Assembly (NCBI GenBank): GCA_036346255.1
Contig: CM070629.1
Span: 1,989,001 to 2,053,000, forward strand
Direction: 5' to 3'
Origin: Ampelocalamus luodianensis
Lineage: Eukaryota > Streptophyta > Magnoliopsida > Poales > Poaceae
Length of the DNA: 64,000 nt
Below the pieces are notes generated by a model that made no database searches, had not been told where the DNA came from, and saw nothing but the letters and a program-made list of their open reading frames with translations. Below, one piece after another: positions 34,401 through 46,552 of this stretch (the first letter of the stretch is position 1; the number at the start of each line of letters is the position of its first letter). A program made the position numbers and the translations under genes.

Positions 34401-34860
34401 CGTGTAAGTATCATTCTTATTTTGATATAATCGTGCACCTTTGATCAAGTTAGCACGGAGAATTTCTAAGTTTTCTATATTGATTAAACGGATCAAGGTA
34501 AAAGCGGATAAAGTTTGCTTTCTATAAAAGCAGGTCATGTCCTTTTTCAAAAAAAAAAAAAAAAAACTGGTAAAGAAGATGCATTTCTCGATAAAAATTT
34601 GTGGAAACATTTGAGAACATTACAGGCGGAGAGCAGTCAGAGCACTTGAAATTAACACTGGTGCGATTCTCTTGGGATCTATTGATCCCAAATCCTCGCG
34701 GATAAGCTCATGTGCGCTCACACGCTATTGGACCAGGTGCACCAGCTCGCTGACTGACATCCCGGCCCCACATACCAGCACCCGCTTAACCACCAGACGG
34801 CGGTTTCGGCCCCGTCACTGACACGAGGGCCCACCGCAGATCCCTTCCCCTTCTCGGCAC
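31441..34860. other. Intergenic, no gene supported
   Basis: About 3.4 kb of low-coding sequence. It contains a CT microsatellite (33951-33969) and an A-run (about 34549-34566). ORFs such as 32278-32673 (+), 32819-33220 (-) and 33767-34144 (+) have no recognisable domain or splice-consistent extension. GCTATCAGAGCTTT at about 34170 only faintly resembles a Copia primer-binding site. Confidence 0.4.
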
Positions 34861-35084
34861 AGCACAGCTCGTCCCGTTTCACCACCTCTTCGCTTCGCTT
34901 CGCTTCGCTTTATAAGAGCGCACGGCAGACACACCGTCCTCACCTTGGTGGCTAGGCTTCTCCTCCTCTCCTCTCCTCTCCTCTCTCTCATGCCGCCTTA
35001 ATTAGCTAATTATTATTAACCGCCTCGCTCCCTAATCCCATTAGTAACGAACTCTGAGGCGGCGGCCGTGAGCGGCGCGGCGGG
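34861..35084 (+). promoter_or_regulatory. PDK core promoter and 5' UTR
   Basis: A TATA box TATAAGA at 34911 follows a CGCTT pentamer repeat (about 34889-34910) and lies 174 bp before the PDK ATG. The intervening leader contains a CTCCT/CTCTC-rich tract (34962-34990), common in grass 5' UTRs. Confidence 0.6.
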
Positions 35085-35339
35085 ATGGCGTCGGAGCCGG
35101 TGGCGCGGGCGGTGGCGGAGGAGGTGGGGCGGTGGGGGAGCATGAAGCAGACGGGGGTGAGCCTGCGGTACATGATGGAGTTCGGGTCGAGCCCCACGGA
35201 GCGCAACCTGCTCCTCTCCGCGCAGTTCCTGCAAAAGGAGCTCCCCATCCGCATCGCCCGCCGCGCGCTCGAGCTCGAGTCCCTCCCCTTCGGCCTCTCC
35301 AGCAAGCCCGCCATCCTCAAGGTCGCTACGGTCCTCTCT

Positions 35340-35399
<60 letters not shown>

Positions 35400-38300
35400 T
35401 TTGGTTAATTTAGATTTGATGTCCGATTGGAATGGTTAGTCCATTGTTCTAATTGCTTGTCTTATCCCTTTGGCCCATCGGTGATTTGACAAGTTTCGGT
35501 GTACCTCTGTTGATTCTGGATGGGTTTGTGATTGGCGTGTCTCATGGCTATTCCCCCTTTTTTTTCCACTGTGATTGGGGAATGGTGGTTTGCTGTTGTA
35601 TACTAAGATGTTTATTCCGAATCATTTAAGGTCATTCCGTTAGGTGAGTCCTTTAAAATATCACTTTTGTCTGGGGGAATGGAATGCGAAGAAGTTGCTA
35701 TCGCTATGTGTCAGTATTTAATTTAAAATATCTAATTTACATTGATTGAAAATGATATAGTTTAAGAGTTCTTTACTGACCACCTGATGTGCTGTTTCGT
35801 TTATTCTCCTTTTCATTTCACCGAAAATTTATCGTCAACATGTAGCAAAGTTGTACAGTACGATAAGGAGGAATTTTGGGAGATTCTTGCTTGCCGACTT
35901 GCTTACATTTTTATTTTCTGGAGTGGGTGGGGGGCTTACATTACCTCAATTTTTTTGTCGTGTTGTCGTCTTGATCTTTTCACGTCAGTACTAGAAGAAT
36001 CTGAACTCCGCAAAGAGTAGATATTTTATCGAAGAGTCCTCACAGATGAACTTATTGATTCGTGCCAATTTGAGCATCCTTTTGTGGGACTGATGGTCGG
36101 TCTGTTCACTACTGTGAAGGTGAGGGACTGGTACTTGGACTCGTTCCGCGACATCCGATATTTTCCAGAAGTGAGGAACCGGGACGACGAGCTCGCTTTC
36201 ACGCAGATGATCAAGATGATTAAAGTGCGGCACAATAATGTGGTTCCGACAATGGCTTTGGGAGTGCAGCAGCTGAAGAAGGAACAGTGTCGCGCAAGGA
36301 AGATTCCCCCAGGATTTGACGAGATCCACCAATTTCTTGATCGATTCTACTTGTCAAGAATTGGTATCCGCATGCTGATAGGTTTGTGAGCTTCATACTA
36401 CTCTTCTGTCAGGAGCTGAATTTATAAATGATGTACTGACAGCTTCTTTCTTGTCTAATTTAGTTCCTGGCATCCTGTCCTAAATCTTACACACGATTTT
36501 GAACAAATAATGGATTGCATGCTTATTTGTCTAACAGTTATTGTAGGAACATATACTAAACTTCAATGTAAACCTGTTAAGCAGGGCCTAGCAGAGCCCC
36601 TTTTTGTTTGCTGATTTGCAAATTTAAATTTGCGCAGACAGACAGCTTTTTTTGTTGTTGCATACTTGATTTCTTTGCATTCAAACTCCATGTTGCTTGA
36701 GCTAACTGTACTATTGTGTGGTCAAAAATGTAAAATGGTACAAATTCTTGACCTGATGTGTATGTCCTAAACGAAATGATAGATAGGAAAGTCGAGTATT
36801 TGTTGTTATACATTTATTCTGAGTTACACCGACTTGCTTAATTTCAGGGCAGCATGTGGCATTGCATGATCCTGTCCCAGAACCTGGCGTCATAGGCCTC
36901 ATTAATACAAGATTGTCCCCTATACAGGTAGCTCAAACTGCTAGTGAGGATGCCCGTTCTATTTGTTTGAGGGACTACGGATCAGCCCCCGACATCAACA
37001 TTTATGGAGACACAAATTTTACATTTCCGTAAGTGTCAGATATAAACTCACACCAATTGTGATTGTTATGACTTAATTAAATCACGTGTTAGTATCAGTT
37101 CCTCTTTGCTATTAGGGTATCTGTTCAGATTGTTTATGCTTTTGTTGTCATAAAGCATGCATTTTGTCGTCTTTAATTCTTTATTGGGGAATTGGCCTCC
37201 CTGATTATTGTCTTGCTAACTAGCTTACTATTTTCACTTTATCAAATGCAGATACGTCACATCACATCTGCATCTCATGTTATTTGAACTGGTGAAAAAC
37301 TCCCTTCGCGCGGTACAGGAACGATACATGAATTCTGATAAAGATGTTCCTCCTATTAGAATTATCGTTGCTGATGGAGAAGAGGATGTTACTATTAAGG
37401 TATTAGTCTATGCCATCACCTAGCATCTATTGTTGGTAACATTCTAGACTATGGGCAGTTACTGAAAAGTCGCAGTTTGCATATTTGTGAGCTCCAATCA
37501 CTATGATGGTACTTCCACTGATATATGCCTATATATGAATTTAGCATGCCTATGTATGAATTTAGTATCTCGTATTACTAGGCTGTAGCATAAATTGCAA
37601 TTGTGAACAGGGAAAAAAAAACCGGCCGGTAACCACCGGTTACCGCCGGTTACCGGATTTACCGGTGGTAACCGGGCCCGGAAAAACCGGCCGGTTTTTC
37701 CGGGCTTTATGAGTTCAAATTTCAAATTTTGAATTTTGGCTGGTTTTTAAGCAAATTCAAGCGAGATTCAACCGGGTTTTTTCCGGGAAATCCGGTAACC
37801 GGCCGGTAACCGGCCGGTTACCGTTCCCGGGCCCTCTCCGGGTTTTGGTCCGGTAGCGGGTTTTTGAACCCTGATTGTGAATGACTTGACTTATATTTGA
37901 TAGTGGGATTAGAACCTGACTGACAGAGGTATGGATTAATGCTGACTGCTGAATGCATGTCTAAAGCCAAGCTGCCATTTGCAGCGGATGTGTATATATA
38001 TATATATATATATATATTCAAGTATAGTGCTAACTAGGACATTTTTATTAAGGCAAGGGACATTCCTTTTTATATTGTTACTCTAAGGTACTGCATTTCC
38101 GTATTAATCTATCCTCAGACGTTGTGTATGGGCATGTATGGTAACATATCCTGTCACTAAAAGTTGATCCATATCAAAGTGTTAGATGTCAGTCTCTTCT
38201 ATGTGATAGACACTTTCTTATGTTAGTAGTTATATCCTGCTAAGTTTTGTGGACCAATATGAGATCAATTCCTGTCGAAATAAATTAAATATTCCACCTG

Positions 38301-38913
38301 CCGAACCATTAGATGGCCAACATCTTCTTTTTGAATACAAAAGGTAGCCAACATGTTCATTAAATACATTATTCCCAAGTGGTGTTAAGTGTTCCAGTTT
38401 CAATGCTTTGCTAATGCAGGTCAGTGATGAAGGTGGCGGAATAGCAAGAAGTGGCCTCCCTAGAATTTTCACATATCTTTACAGCACTGCAAAGAATCCA
38501 CCTGTTATAGATGGCCCTAGTGAAGGAGTAACTATGGCCGGATATGGTTATGGGCTCCCAATTAGTCGCCTTTATGCCCGTTATTTTGGTGGGGACTTGC
38601 AAATCATATCCATGGAAGGATACGGTATGCTCATATTTCACTTCATTTACTGACATCTAGTCATGCTCATATTTCACTTCATTTACTGACATCTAGTCAA
38701 TGTGAATGTTGAACAATTTATCCATGTTTACCTGAAGTGTCATGTACATCTTTCTGTTTCGCTTATCATAAATTACTACTAGTGGCTATAGAATTGTAAC
38801 TGCACTATGTCTTCAAGAGTTGAACGGATCATTCTTGCCTTCTCTGTTATGTAGGCACCGATGCTTATCTCCACTTGTCACGGTTGGGAGATTCAGAGGA
38901 GCCCTTGCCTTGA
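35085..38913 (+). CDS. PDK1: Mitochondrial pyruvate dehydrogenase kinase
   Basis: Six exons: 35085-35321, 36120-36381, 36848-37028, 37252-37399, 38420-38624, 38855-38913 (TGA). They join in frame to 363 residues, the usual plant PDK length. The product begins MASEPVARAVAEEV. It has the PDK N-terminal four-helix region (WGSMKQTGVSLRYMMEFG, VRHNNVVPTMALGVQQLKK, DRFYLSRIGIRMLIG) and a GHKL ATPase fold: N-box ELVKNSLRAVQE, G1 VSDEGGGI, G2 GYGYGLPISRLYAR. It ends DAYLHLSRLGDSEEPLP. The enzyme phosphorylates and inactivates the E1-alpha subunit of the mitochondrial pyruvate dehydrogenase complex. The exon 2 acceptor (TGTGAAG) is weak but fixed by conservation. Intron 1 has (TG)28 and intron 4 a hAT MITE. 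The symbol follows the rice orthologue. Confidence 0.95.
35343..35398. repeat. (TG)28 microsatellite in PDK intron 1
   Basis: Uninterrupted TG dinucleotides beginning 22 bp after the exon 1 donor. Likely length-polymorphic. Confidence 0.97.
37608..37873. mobile_element. 266-bp hAT MITE in PDK intron 4, CCGG-rich
   Basis: The termini CAGGG and CCCTG are flanked by the perfect 8-bp duplication ATTGTGAA at 37600-37607 and 37874-37881. The interior is a foldback with many copies of GGTAACCGG, CCGGTTACCGG and GGCCGG around an AT-rich core (TTCAAATTTCAAATTTTG). It is non-coding. Confidence 0.9.
37993..38017. repeat. (TA)n microsatellite in PDK intron 4
   Basis: Twelve and a half TA repeats, 120 bp downstream of the hAT MITE. 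Confidence 0.9.
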
Positions 38914-39279
38914 CGGCTTCCCTGTTCTGATACCATTTCTGTAATTAGGTTGCTCTTGTTTCTTGTAATCCCTGTGCTGGTTTGCAAATATTGCCTTTAA
39001 GGGCCAGCCATCTATAGCTGTTAACTTGTTATCTTGTAGTTACCACGGTTTCATCATTTCAGCTTTGCTGCAGTGTGAGCACAAGACCCCCCCCCCCCCA
39101 ACCCACCCATTCTCTATACTTCTGTTGTCTAGTAAAATGTAGAATCATTCTGCCTCGCAGAATTTGGCATTGAAGCACACTACACTTGGAGCTTCAATGC
39201 TGCGTGCAAAGTGTACTTCGTTAATTTTCAGTAGTAGCTAATTTCATCAACTGCGTTCCTTGTTTTAGATATTTTGCAT
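38914..39279 (+). other. PDK 3' UTR and flank
   Basis: Non-coding sequence after the PDK TGA, including a C-run at about 39087-39099. No separate gene was seen before the LINE begins. Confidence 0.5.
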
Positions 39280-39954
39280 CTTTTGGAACTTCTAATCTTA
39301 TTGAAGCAGCTTTTGCATCTGGCATCCAACTCAAGCTCCAGTGATGAACAAGAGACAGGGATGTGTGAACCAACTCTAGTACTTGCTGGCCGGATCCTAG
39401 GTCTACTGTCTTGTGGAGGGAGAGTAACAAGGATAAATGCAGTGCTCTCGGCTATACCGACATACTACATGAGTTGCCTTAAATGGCCTGATCGTAGCAT
39501 CGAAGCCAAGAACAAAATTTGGAGATCATTCCTTTGGAAGGGAGACAAAGAAATACATAGAGGACACTGCCTTGTTGCCTGGACGACGGTCACGTTACCT
39601 AAAGAGCAAGGGGTTGGGACTCAGGAATCTTAGACTTCATAACCAAGCCTTGCTCATGAAACTTGCATCCAAATTACTTTCAAATTCTAATGAGCCCTGT
39701 TTCCAATGGTTAAGAAGACATTATATTCAGAACGACATACCAACGCAACCTCATCGAGAGAAAGAGCGATTTGGAGGACACTATCTTCGATATTCGAAGC
39801 GACAATACAAATGACAAAAGTAATCATCGGCAATGGAATGAATACTACGTTCATGACGGATCATTGGACGCTGATGAGACGATTTCATCTTCGATTACCC
39901 ACCTTGTTCACTTTTGCTACTCATCCAAACTGCATGGTCCTATTGCTGTGTATT

Positions 39955-40425
39955 CAGTGGTGGAGCCAGAATTTCGACGATAGGGGTGCAAAATTTTTTT
40001 TTCGATTACAAGGAAGACACACATGCACACACACCACCATACACGTGCGCGAGTGCGCCTCCTTAGCACATGTCTAGAAAGACGGGGGCTAGGAATAAAT
40101 CTGCAACCTTATAAAATTTCTACTGAAAGCGCACTCGCATGTGTTTAAAGGTGCGAACTTAAATGACGTATTCTAACATAAAAGTTTAAATGACATGGTA
40201 AATGTTCAAATGGAATAAATTATATATTTTTAGTACAGTCGATATCACAAAATATAGCTTGTGTTGGTGGACTGCTGACTATTGATTGCTGAGAATAACA
40301 CAATGTAATTCATTGTAGTGCATGTGTATTATACTAGATATATATACTGTGTAATATATGATTTTGTATGAAAAAATTTTGGGGGTGCAACTGTACCCCC
40401 ATGCACTCATATGGCTCCACCACTG
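39955..40425. mobile_element. 471-bp hAT MITE inside the LINE
   Basis: The inverted ends CAGTGGTGGAGCCA and TGGCTCCACCACTG are flanked by TGTGTATT (39947-39954) and TGTGTATC (40426-40433), an 8-bp duplication with one mismatch. Its ends resemble those of the larger hAT element 1 kb downstream (CAGTGGCGGATC), and both carry GGGGGTGC just inside the end. The larger element's family is therefore a candidate source of transposase. Confidence 0.85.
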
Positions 40426-41056
40426 TGTGTATCGGTAACGATTGGACAGTTTCACTACACCCAGTTTTTTCACAGCAAGCCACTTCAAAATTCCAACATC
40501 TGCTAGACATTCTATCTGTCCAACAGCTGCAACCGGATACTTTGGACGAAAGGGTGTTCATATCAATCATGATAGCCCCAACTACTTCAGCATATTATAA
40601 ACTCTTATCATTTCACGGCCTCAAATGCCCCGCGACAGATTATACATGGAATCGATCAATACCACACAAATACAGAGTCTTCCTATGGCTAGCTTTCAGA
40701 AGACGATTAAGCACCAGGGATAACATGACAACCAAGCATTGGACGAATGACCCTCATTGTGATCTTTCTCCTGCAGTGGAAACAATCGATCACATTATTT
40801 TGCGTTGTAAGGCTGCAGACAATCTTTGGGGGGGAAAACTAGGACTAACGGCGAAAGCAAACTCATCTTAGAGTATATTGCAATTCATGGAACAAACACT
40901 CGTAGGAGTAGACAATTTTCGTAAGGTTTGGCCAATTTACTTTGCAGTTTGCACTCATACACTATGGACTATGAGAAATAACCTAGTGTTTCAACATATT
41001 GGTGGCAATCCCATATTACTTCAACATCAGATTCAGAGCTTAATCAGCCTTTGGAC

Positions 41057-44000
41057 CAGTGGCGGATCTAGAAATTAGATGGTGGGGGTGCACAATTCAT
41101 ACTCACAATTCTAAAGTTTATACAATAATTCCATAACATTATAAATCTAACACATAGATTTTAAATTTGTCAAAAGCACAATGTAAATAGTTCAAATGAA
41201 GTCTTACATGAATAGAAAATTACAAAATATGCAACTACGCAAAGAAATTATAGTACTACTTTACGCGTTTTCATGCCTTGAAAACGTTTCATTACATCAT
41301 CTTCATTAACCTTCAAAAAAATTTCCCTCTCAATAAATGTGACTAAACAATCATTCAAGAATTGATCGCCCATACTATTTCTCAACTTGTTCTTCACAAA
41401 AGTCATAGCGGAAAATACTCTTTCAACGCTTGTCGTAGCCACTGGTAGGAGCAATACCAATTTGAGAAGCATGTATACCAACTTGTAAACTTCATGCTTT
41501 TTTGTTTCAACAAGCTTAATAGAAAGGTCACCAAGATTGTTAAGGTTCTTAAACCTATCATCACTTCGCATGTCATCAATGAAGTTATCAAGTTGAAAAG
41601 GGAGTCTCATCAAATCTGTACTTGAAAACTCATTGGGATAAAAATTTGCAAGGTTAAGTATTTTCTCCTTATCAAAGGCTTCAAATGAGTTGCGAGGATT
41701 CAAAGCAAACATGCATACAAGCAACTCCATATTAACTTTGTCAAACCGGTTGTCAAGCTCTTGAAGAACATTATCAATGATACCAAGATATACTTCCCTT
41801 CTGAAATGATCATCATTTGTTTGTTTGAGGAAAAGCGCTTTGATCTTCCAAAAGGCACATATTTCTTATTTGGCTCAGAATTTTAATGCGATGTTTCATA
41901 CAAAATGATGTAACTTTTTCCTGAATAAAATCTTCCCAGCCATGACTTCTCATATGTTGCAATCTGTCCTTAGCCAAATTAACAAGTGTCATAGCATTAA
42001 TAATATCTTGGTCACTCTTTTGCAAAGATTGACATAAATCATCTCAGATACCCAAGTATGACTAGCATCAAGTTTGCCATGAAAACAAAATCAAATGATT
42101 CAAAGGTGCCACCATAGCATGGACTTTTCCCATTCATTCTTTAGGAAGGGATCTTTTCCAATCTTTACGAGTACTTTGCGGATTGTAGAATACAAACCAA
42201 TAATGTGCAAAATAGTTTTGTAATGAGAACCCCAACGCGTGTCACCGGGCCTAGCCAACCCCATCTCTTGATGTGCAACAGCCACAAGAACTAATTGGAG
42301 TTGATGTGCAAAACAATGGATATAATAAGCAGAAGGAGACTCGTTCATAATCAAAGTTTTCAGCCCTTTAATCTCGCCTTTCATGTTACTAGCCTCATCA
42401 TATCCTTGCCCACGGATTTGAGTAAGACTCAAAGAGTGATCAATAAGTAAAGACTCAATTGCATCCTTAAGTGACAAAGAAGTGGTATCAGCTACACGAA
42501 CTACTCCAAGGAACCGCTCACATACCCTTCCTAGTTTATCAACATAACGCAAGCAAAGAGCTAGTTGTTCTTTTTGTGATACATCACTTGATTCATCAGC
42601 TAGAATTGCAAAGTGGTCATCACCAATATCTTCAATTATTTGTCTAGTAGTTTCCTTAGCACAACAGTTAATAATTTCCTTTTGTATGGAATGGGCCGTC
42701 AAGATGCAATTTCTAGGAGCATTTTTCAAAACAACCTTATTAACTTCTTCATTACTCTCTGCAAGCCATTTCAAAAGCTCAAGGAAGTTTCCCTTGTTAC
42801 TAGATTGTTCACTTTCATCATGTCCACGGAATGCCAATCCTTGACGCAAAATAAACCTCAAGCATCTAAGTGAATAACTGAATCTTTCCTTGTAAAGACG
42901 CTTGTTTTCTTTAGTTTGCTTCACAATAACATGAGCAACTGAAGTTTTTGGTTTCACAAAAAAGTTAAATTTCTCTTGAGCTTGATTATGGACACTTCTT
43001 ATACCACCCACATGTTTGTCAAGTGCATCATATTTATTCCAATTTCTCCAACCACCTTTAACAAAGCTGTCACCCCCCACAGTTTTCTCCTTGAACAGAT
43101 AACAGATAAAGCAAAACGCAGCATCCTTTTCGACACTATATTCGATCCAATGGTACTTATCAAACCAATTAAGACTGAAGTGACGTCTTTTACCTGATAT
43201 TTCCCTGATAGGAAAATCATGTGTATAAGGTTGGCATGGCCCTTTCATAATATATCCTCTCCGAACAACATCTTGATTATTGACATCATAGCTAGTGATG
43301 GGTGTCCTTTTCCCTGGATCGTGTGGAAGAAGCTCAACATCATAAATATTTTCCTCACTGCTAGGAAGTGTATTTGAAGCTCCTGCGCTTCTTGACTGGG
43401 GTTGGGATTGGTTATTGACAGCAACCACAACATCAATCACAGCATTAATATTCTCCGTCTGAGAAGAAGTCAATTGATTCTCACTTGCTTGAGTTCCTCC
43501 TCTACCTTCTTGAGTCTCCTCTACCCCCTGGACCCCTTCAAATGGTGATGAAGAAGATAAAATATTTTTGCCTTCACTTCGATCCCAAAAAAGAAAGAAT
43601 GTCTCTATTCCTCTTCATGTCGCTGCAATCTATATTAACATATCATAACACATTTATCAAATTTTCATTCACAATTAAGCTCATATTCACGGATTAACAA
43701 AACAATATAACATGATTACATGACTACATGAGCATGATAACAATGTAACAGTGACAAACAGCATACGGGCTATGGCATACTAATAAAACAATAACGACTA
43801 CGACATACCAATAAAGTAATAACCAATTTCAGTGCATCACTGCTTCTCCTCCAGGCTCCAACCAACTGCCCAATGCCCACCTTATAGACTTATAATTGAA
43901 AATCCCACTCCAAATCCTTACTCCTGCTCGGCCGCCAGCCCCACAATCTCCTCTCTTCGCTCCCACTCTCAGCCCACAAGGCCACAAGCCCCCCAACAAG

Positions 44001-44692
44001 CCCCCAACTCCCCAAGGCAGTAAGCCAAACTGCCAAAGCCAGTAGGCAGTAGCCCCTTGTCCCTTGACGGCTTGACCGGTTGACCCCCCTGGCCCCCTTC
44101 CCCTTCGGTCCTTCCGGCTTCCGCCGACCGCCAGTGCCCGGCCGCCCTGAGCTGCTGAGCAGTGAGCACCCTCCGGCCTCGATGGCGATCGCCTCCGCGA
44201 CCAGCGCGCGCGCTGGTGGGTGCCGCCTCGGCCTCTGCGCTGCCTGCTGCTCTCCGCGTCGCCGCCGGCGACGCCCGCCGCCTTCCCGAGTTCCCGGCCT
44301 CCGCGCCTCCCGGCACCGCGTGGCCGCGCGCCATCGGCTCCTGCGTGGCGCGCCGCCTCCCCCGCCTCCGCACGCCGCCGCCCTCCTCGTCGCGCGGCCG
44401 TCGCGCCTCGCGCCGCCGCCTCGCCGGCCCGGCCGCCGGGAGTACTGAGTAGCAAGCGATGTACCGAGCAGGGGTCAGGGCCTCAGGGGAGATGGGATTG
44501 AGGGGAGGAGAGATTAGGGTTGAGTCTTGGCCTCTTGGGGGATTAACTGTTGCTGCGGATTGCTGCCTTGCTGGGCTTGGATTGGACTTTCGCTGGGCCG
44601 GTTGGGCTGGGCTGAGGCGCTGATCTCAGGTGAGTTTTCAAAATTTTGGGGGTGCCGGGGCATACCCGGCACCCCACCTAGATCCGCCTCTG
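41057..44692 (-). mobile_element. 3636-bp hAT transposon (DUF4371/ZMYM-like) inside the LINE
   Basis: The termini CAGTGGCGGATCTAG and CTAGATCCGCCTCTG are flanked by the perfect 8-bp duplication CTTTGGAC at 41049-41056 and 44693-44700. Subterminal GGGGGTGC repeats occur on both sides. The transposase is on the minus strand (see 41248-43618). The GC-rich stretch 43830-44460 upstream of it has open frames on both strands and probably contains the element's own promoter and leader. Confidence 0.93.
41248..43618 (-). pseudogene. hAT-family transposase (TTF-type zinc finger, DUF4371, dimerisation domain), decayed
   Basis: A probable start at ATG 43618-43616 (MKRNRDILSFFG) shifts frame before the main 1.37 kb open frame ending at 42100. 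That frame contains a TTF/ZMYM-type zinc-finger region (HFSLNWFDKYHWIEYS, AAFCFICYLFKEK) and the DUF4371/RNase H-like core (ILADESSDVSQKEQLALCLR, GQGYDEASNMKGE, YYIHCFAHQLQLVLVA). The frame breaks near 42100. Pieces continue in other frames: 42025-41813, and 41730-41248 with the hAT dimerisation motif ATTSVERVFSAM then KNKLRNSMGDQFLND. At least two disruptions make an intact protein unlikely unless undetected introns explain them. Confidence 0.85.
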
Positions 44693-44905
44693 CTTTGGAC
44701 TCACCAGACAAAACCCAAGTACCAAGCTGCTCTTCGACAGTGGAATCAGCTGTTGTTTTAACCTTCCTCATGTCTTTACCTTTTTTGTACAGCTTTCCGT
44801 TTTCTTTTGCTTTGCTCTTGCTTTATTTCTTTTATTTCGCTTGTAATTCGTGTTGATAACCATTTTAATACAATGGTCATAGGGTTGATCTTACGTAAAA
44901 AAACC

Positions 44906-46552
44906 CAACTCTAGTCTACCTCCCTCCTTAACTGCTCTGTATGTCGTGCCTCCTTCCTCGACCGATCTTCCTCTCGATCCCACTTTCGCATCCACCGCCA
45001 CCTTCTATTGCCACGCAAGAGGATCGAGAGGATGGGGGCAAGGAGGTGCAGGTGCGATGGCGTGAGTGGTGGATTGCGAGGCATACGTAGGGCAGCGCCA
45101 GCACAACCATCTGCGTACTGGACATGGTTTAGATCTCGGCTGTCCCATGCCTCTTCAAGAGAGCAAAGATGGCGCCCGGAAGGCAGTGTGTTGTGACCAG
45201 GAGGACAACGTGGCTGTACAGGATGCATCAACGTGGGGCCTTGGATGGTGAGGCACAATCAGAGGAACTAGCTACCTTTCTTCAGGCCGAGTAAACAGGA
45301 GAGAACTGTAAAATGCATAGGAGAGAAAGATTTGTCAGACGAAGCAAAGGCTACAAAGCGAAACCGGCAAAGAAACACGCGCCAACGCAAGCTTGATTAC
45401 AGTCGTCGGTCGGTACACATCAAAGAAACAAAGGAGCTCAGTCGAGCGTGATGCGCGGCAAGACCAGGGGCGTAGCACAGGCCGGCCATGGAGATGGAGG
45501 GGCGACGTGGGTGAGCCTATGGGGCTTGGCAAAGACCGAACATAGTGACAAAGGCGGGATGGGGGCCAGGCGCGATGGCGGAGCAGGAGGTGTGGCACAA
45601 GCCAAGCATGACGACGATGGCTCAACGTGTTGACTAATATGACTTTTTTTCGTAGCAAAGCACGTATATTTAACTAGTCACTTCAAAAAGATTAGCTCTA
45701 TTACCAGTATTACCGTTCTTAACGGGAGAAATGACCTTCAGTAACACGATAATATTTACAGTTCTGTTTGTGCACGAAGAGAGAAAACGCAGTCAGTGTC
45801 AGTGCGGGAATTTTAGGCGCAGCAGCCAACAGGTTCGGTTGCTGTGAAGGCTTTTTACTCCGCGTAAAGACAGTCTAGGTGAGTCGGTCACGATGTGACC
45901 ACAAAGGTTGCTTCAGGTAAAAAAAGGAGGTTAAAGCGTGAAAATCGAGCAGAATCTTATGTTAACAGAGCCTTAAGGTGGAAGATTGTCTGCTTGATCT
46001 GCTATGCATTATTTCTTCTTCCTCTTCTTCTTCTTCTTCTTTGCTTTCTTTCTTTCTTTTTTGTTTTTTTAGGAACTTCGGCTCCCATCTTGAAAGGATC
46101 GTGTACAAATCTTGTATGAAAAATCAATTTGCGAGTCACTGGCAGTAACTGAATGACACTGTGAAAGTAGCACGCACAGATGACAGAACACCAAGTTACG
46201 TGGTTCTCACGCGCGGTTTCGCTAGGTGCTTGAAGCAAACATCAGATGCTACCAAAAAAATAGCAGTAGCGCACATAACATCCTGGAAAGTTGCTCTCTG
46301 ATTAGCTTCTTTGACTGGAGTCGTCTGCTACACACGCAGCTGTTTACTGTGTCACCCTCTGCTGTTTTGTTCCCATTCGGTGTACCTCGAGGGATTTCGG
46401 CTTTAGAATTTGGATGACGCAGCTTTTGCTTTTGTGGTCCTCTCATGGTGCCACTTGTTGTACTAAATTCTGATAGTTTATTACTCTCTATCGGTGGGTT
46501 ATGTTATGTACCTGCCTAAAAAGAAAGTCTGCCCACCTGCAAAGCTTTTTTT
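44906..46552. other. Intergenic, no gene supported
   Basis: Sequence between the LINE tail and the next MITE. It contains a CTT/TTTC-rich tract (about 46012-46070). Short ORFs on both strands lack known domains. Confidence 0.4.

Larger units (their letters stand above)
39280..44905 (+). mobile_element. L1-type LINE 3' portion, split by two nested hAT insertions
   Basis: The LINE pieces are 39280-39954, 40426-41056 and 44693-44905. The first encodes the RT-distal region (GRVTRINAVLSAIPTYYMSC, KIWRSFLWKGDK, HCLVAWTTV, then in another frame GLGLRNLRLHNQALLMKLAS). The second encodes the zf-RVT region (PHKYRVFLWLAFRRRLSTRD, ETIDHIILRCKAADNLWGG). The third is a typical LINE 3' end (TTTTAATACAATGGTCATAG...A-run). 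There is a frameshift near 39610. The element is 5'-truncated and defective. Removing the two hAT elements restores continuity. Confidence 0.85.

Noticed and set aside
43829..44455. 208-codon ORF (-) and opposing ORFs inside the larger hAT element
   Set aside because: GC-bias artefact. Low-complexity Gly/Arg/Ala sequence in all frames on both strands.
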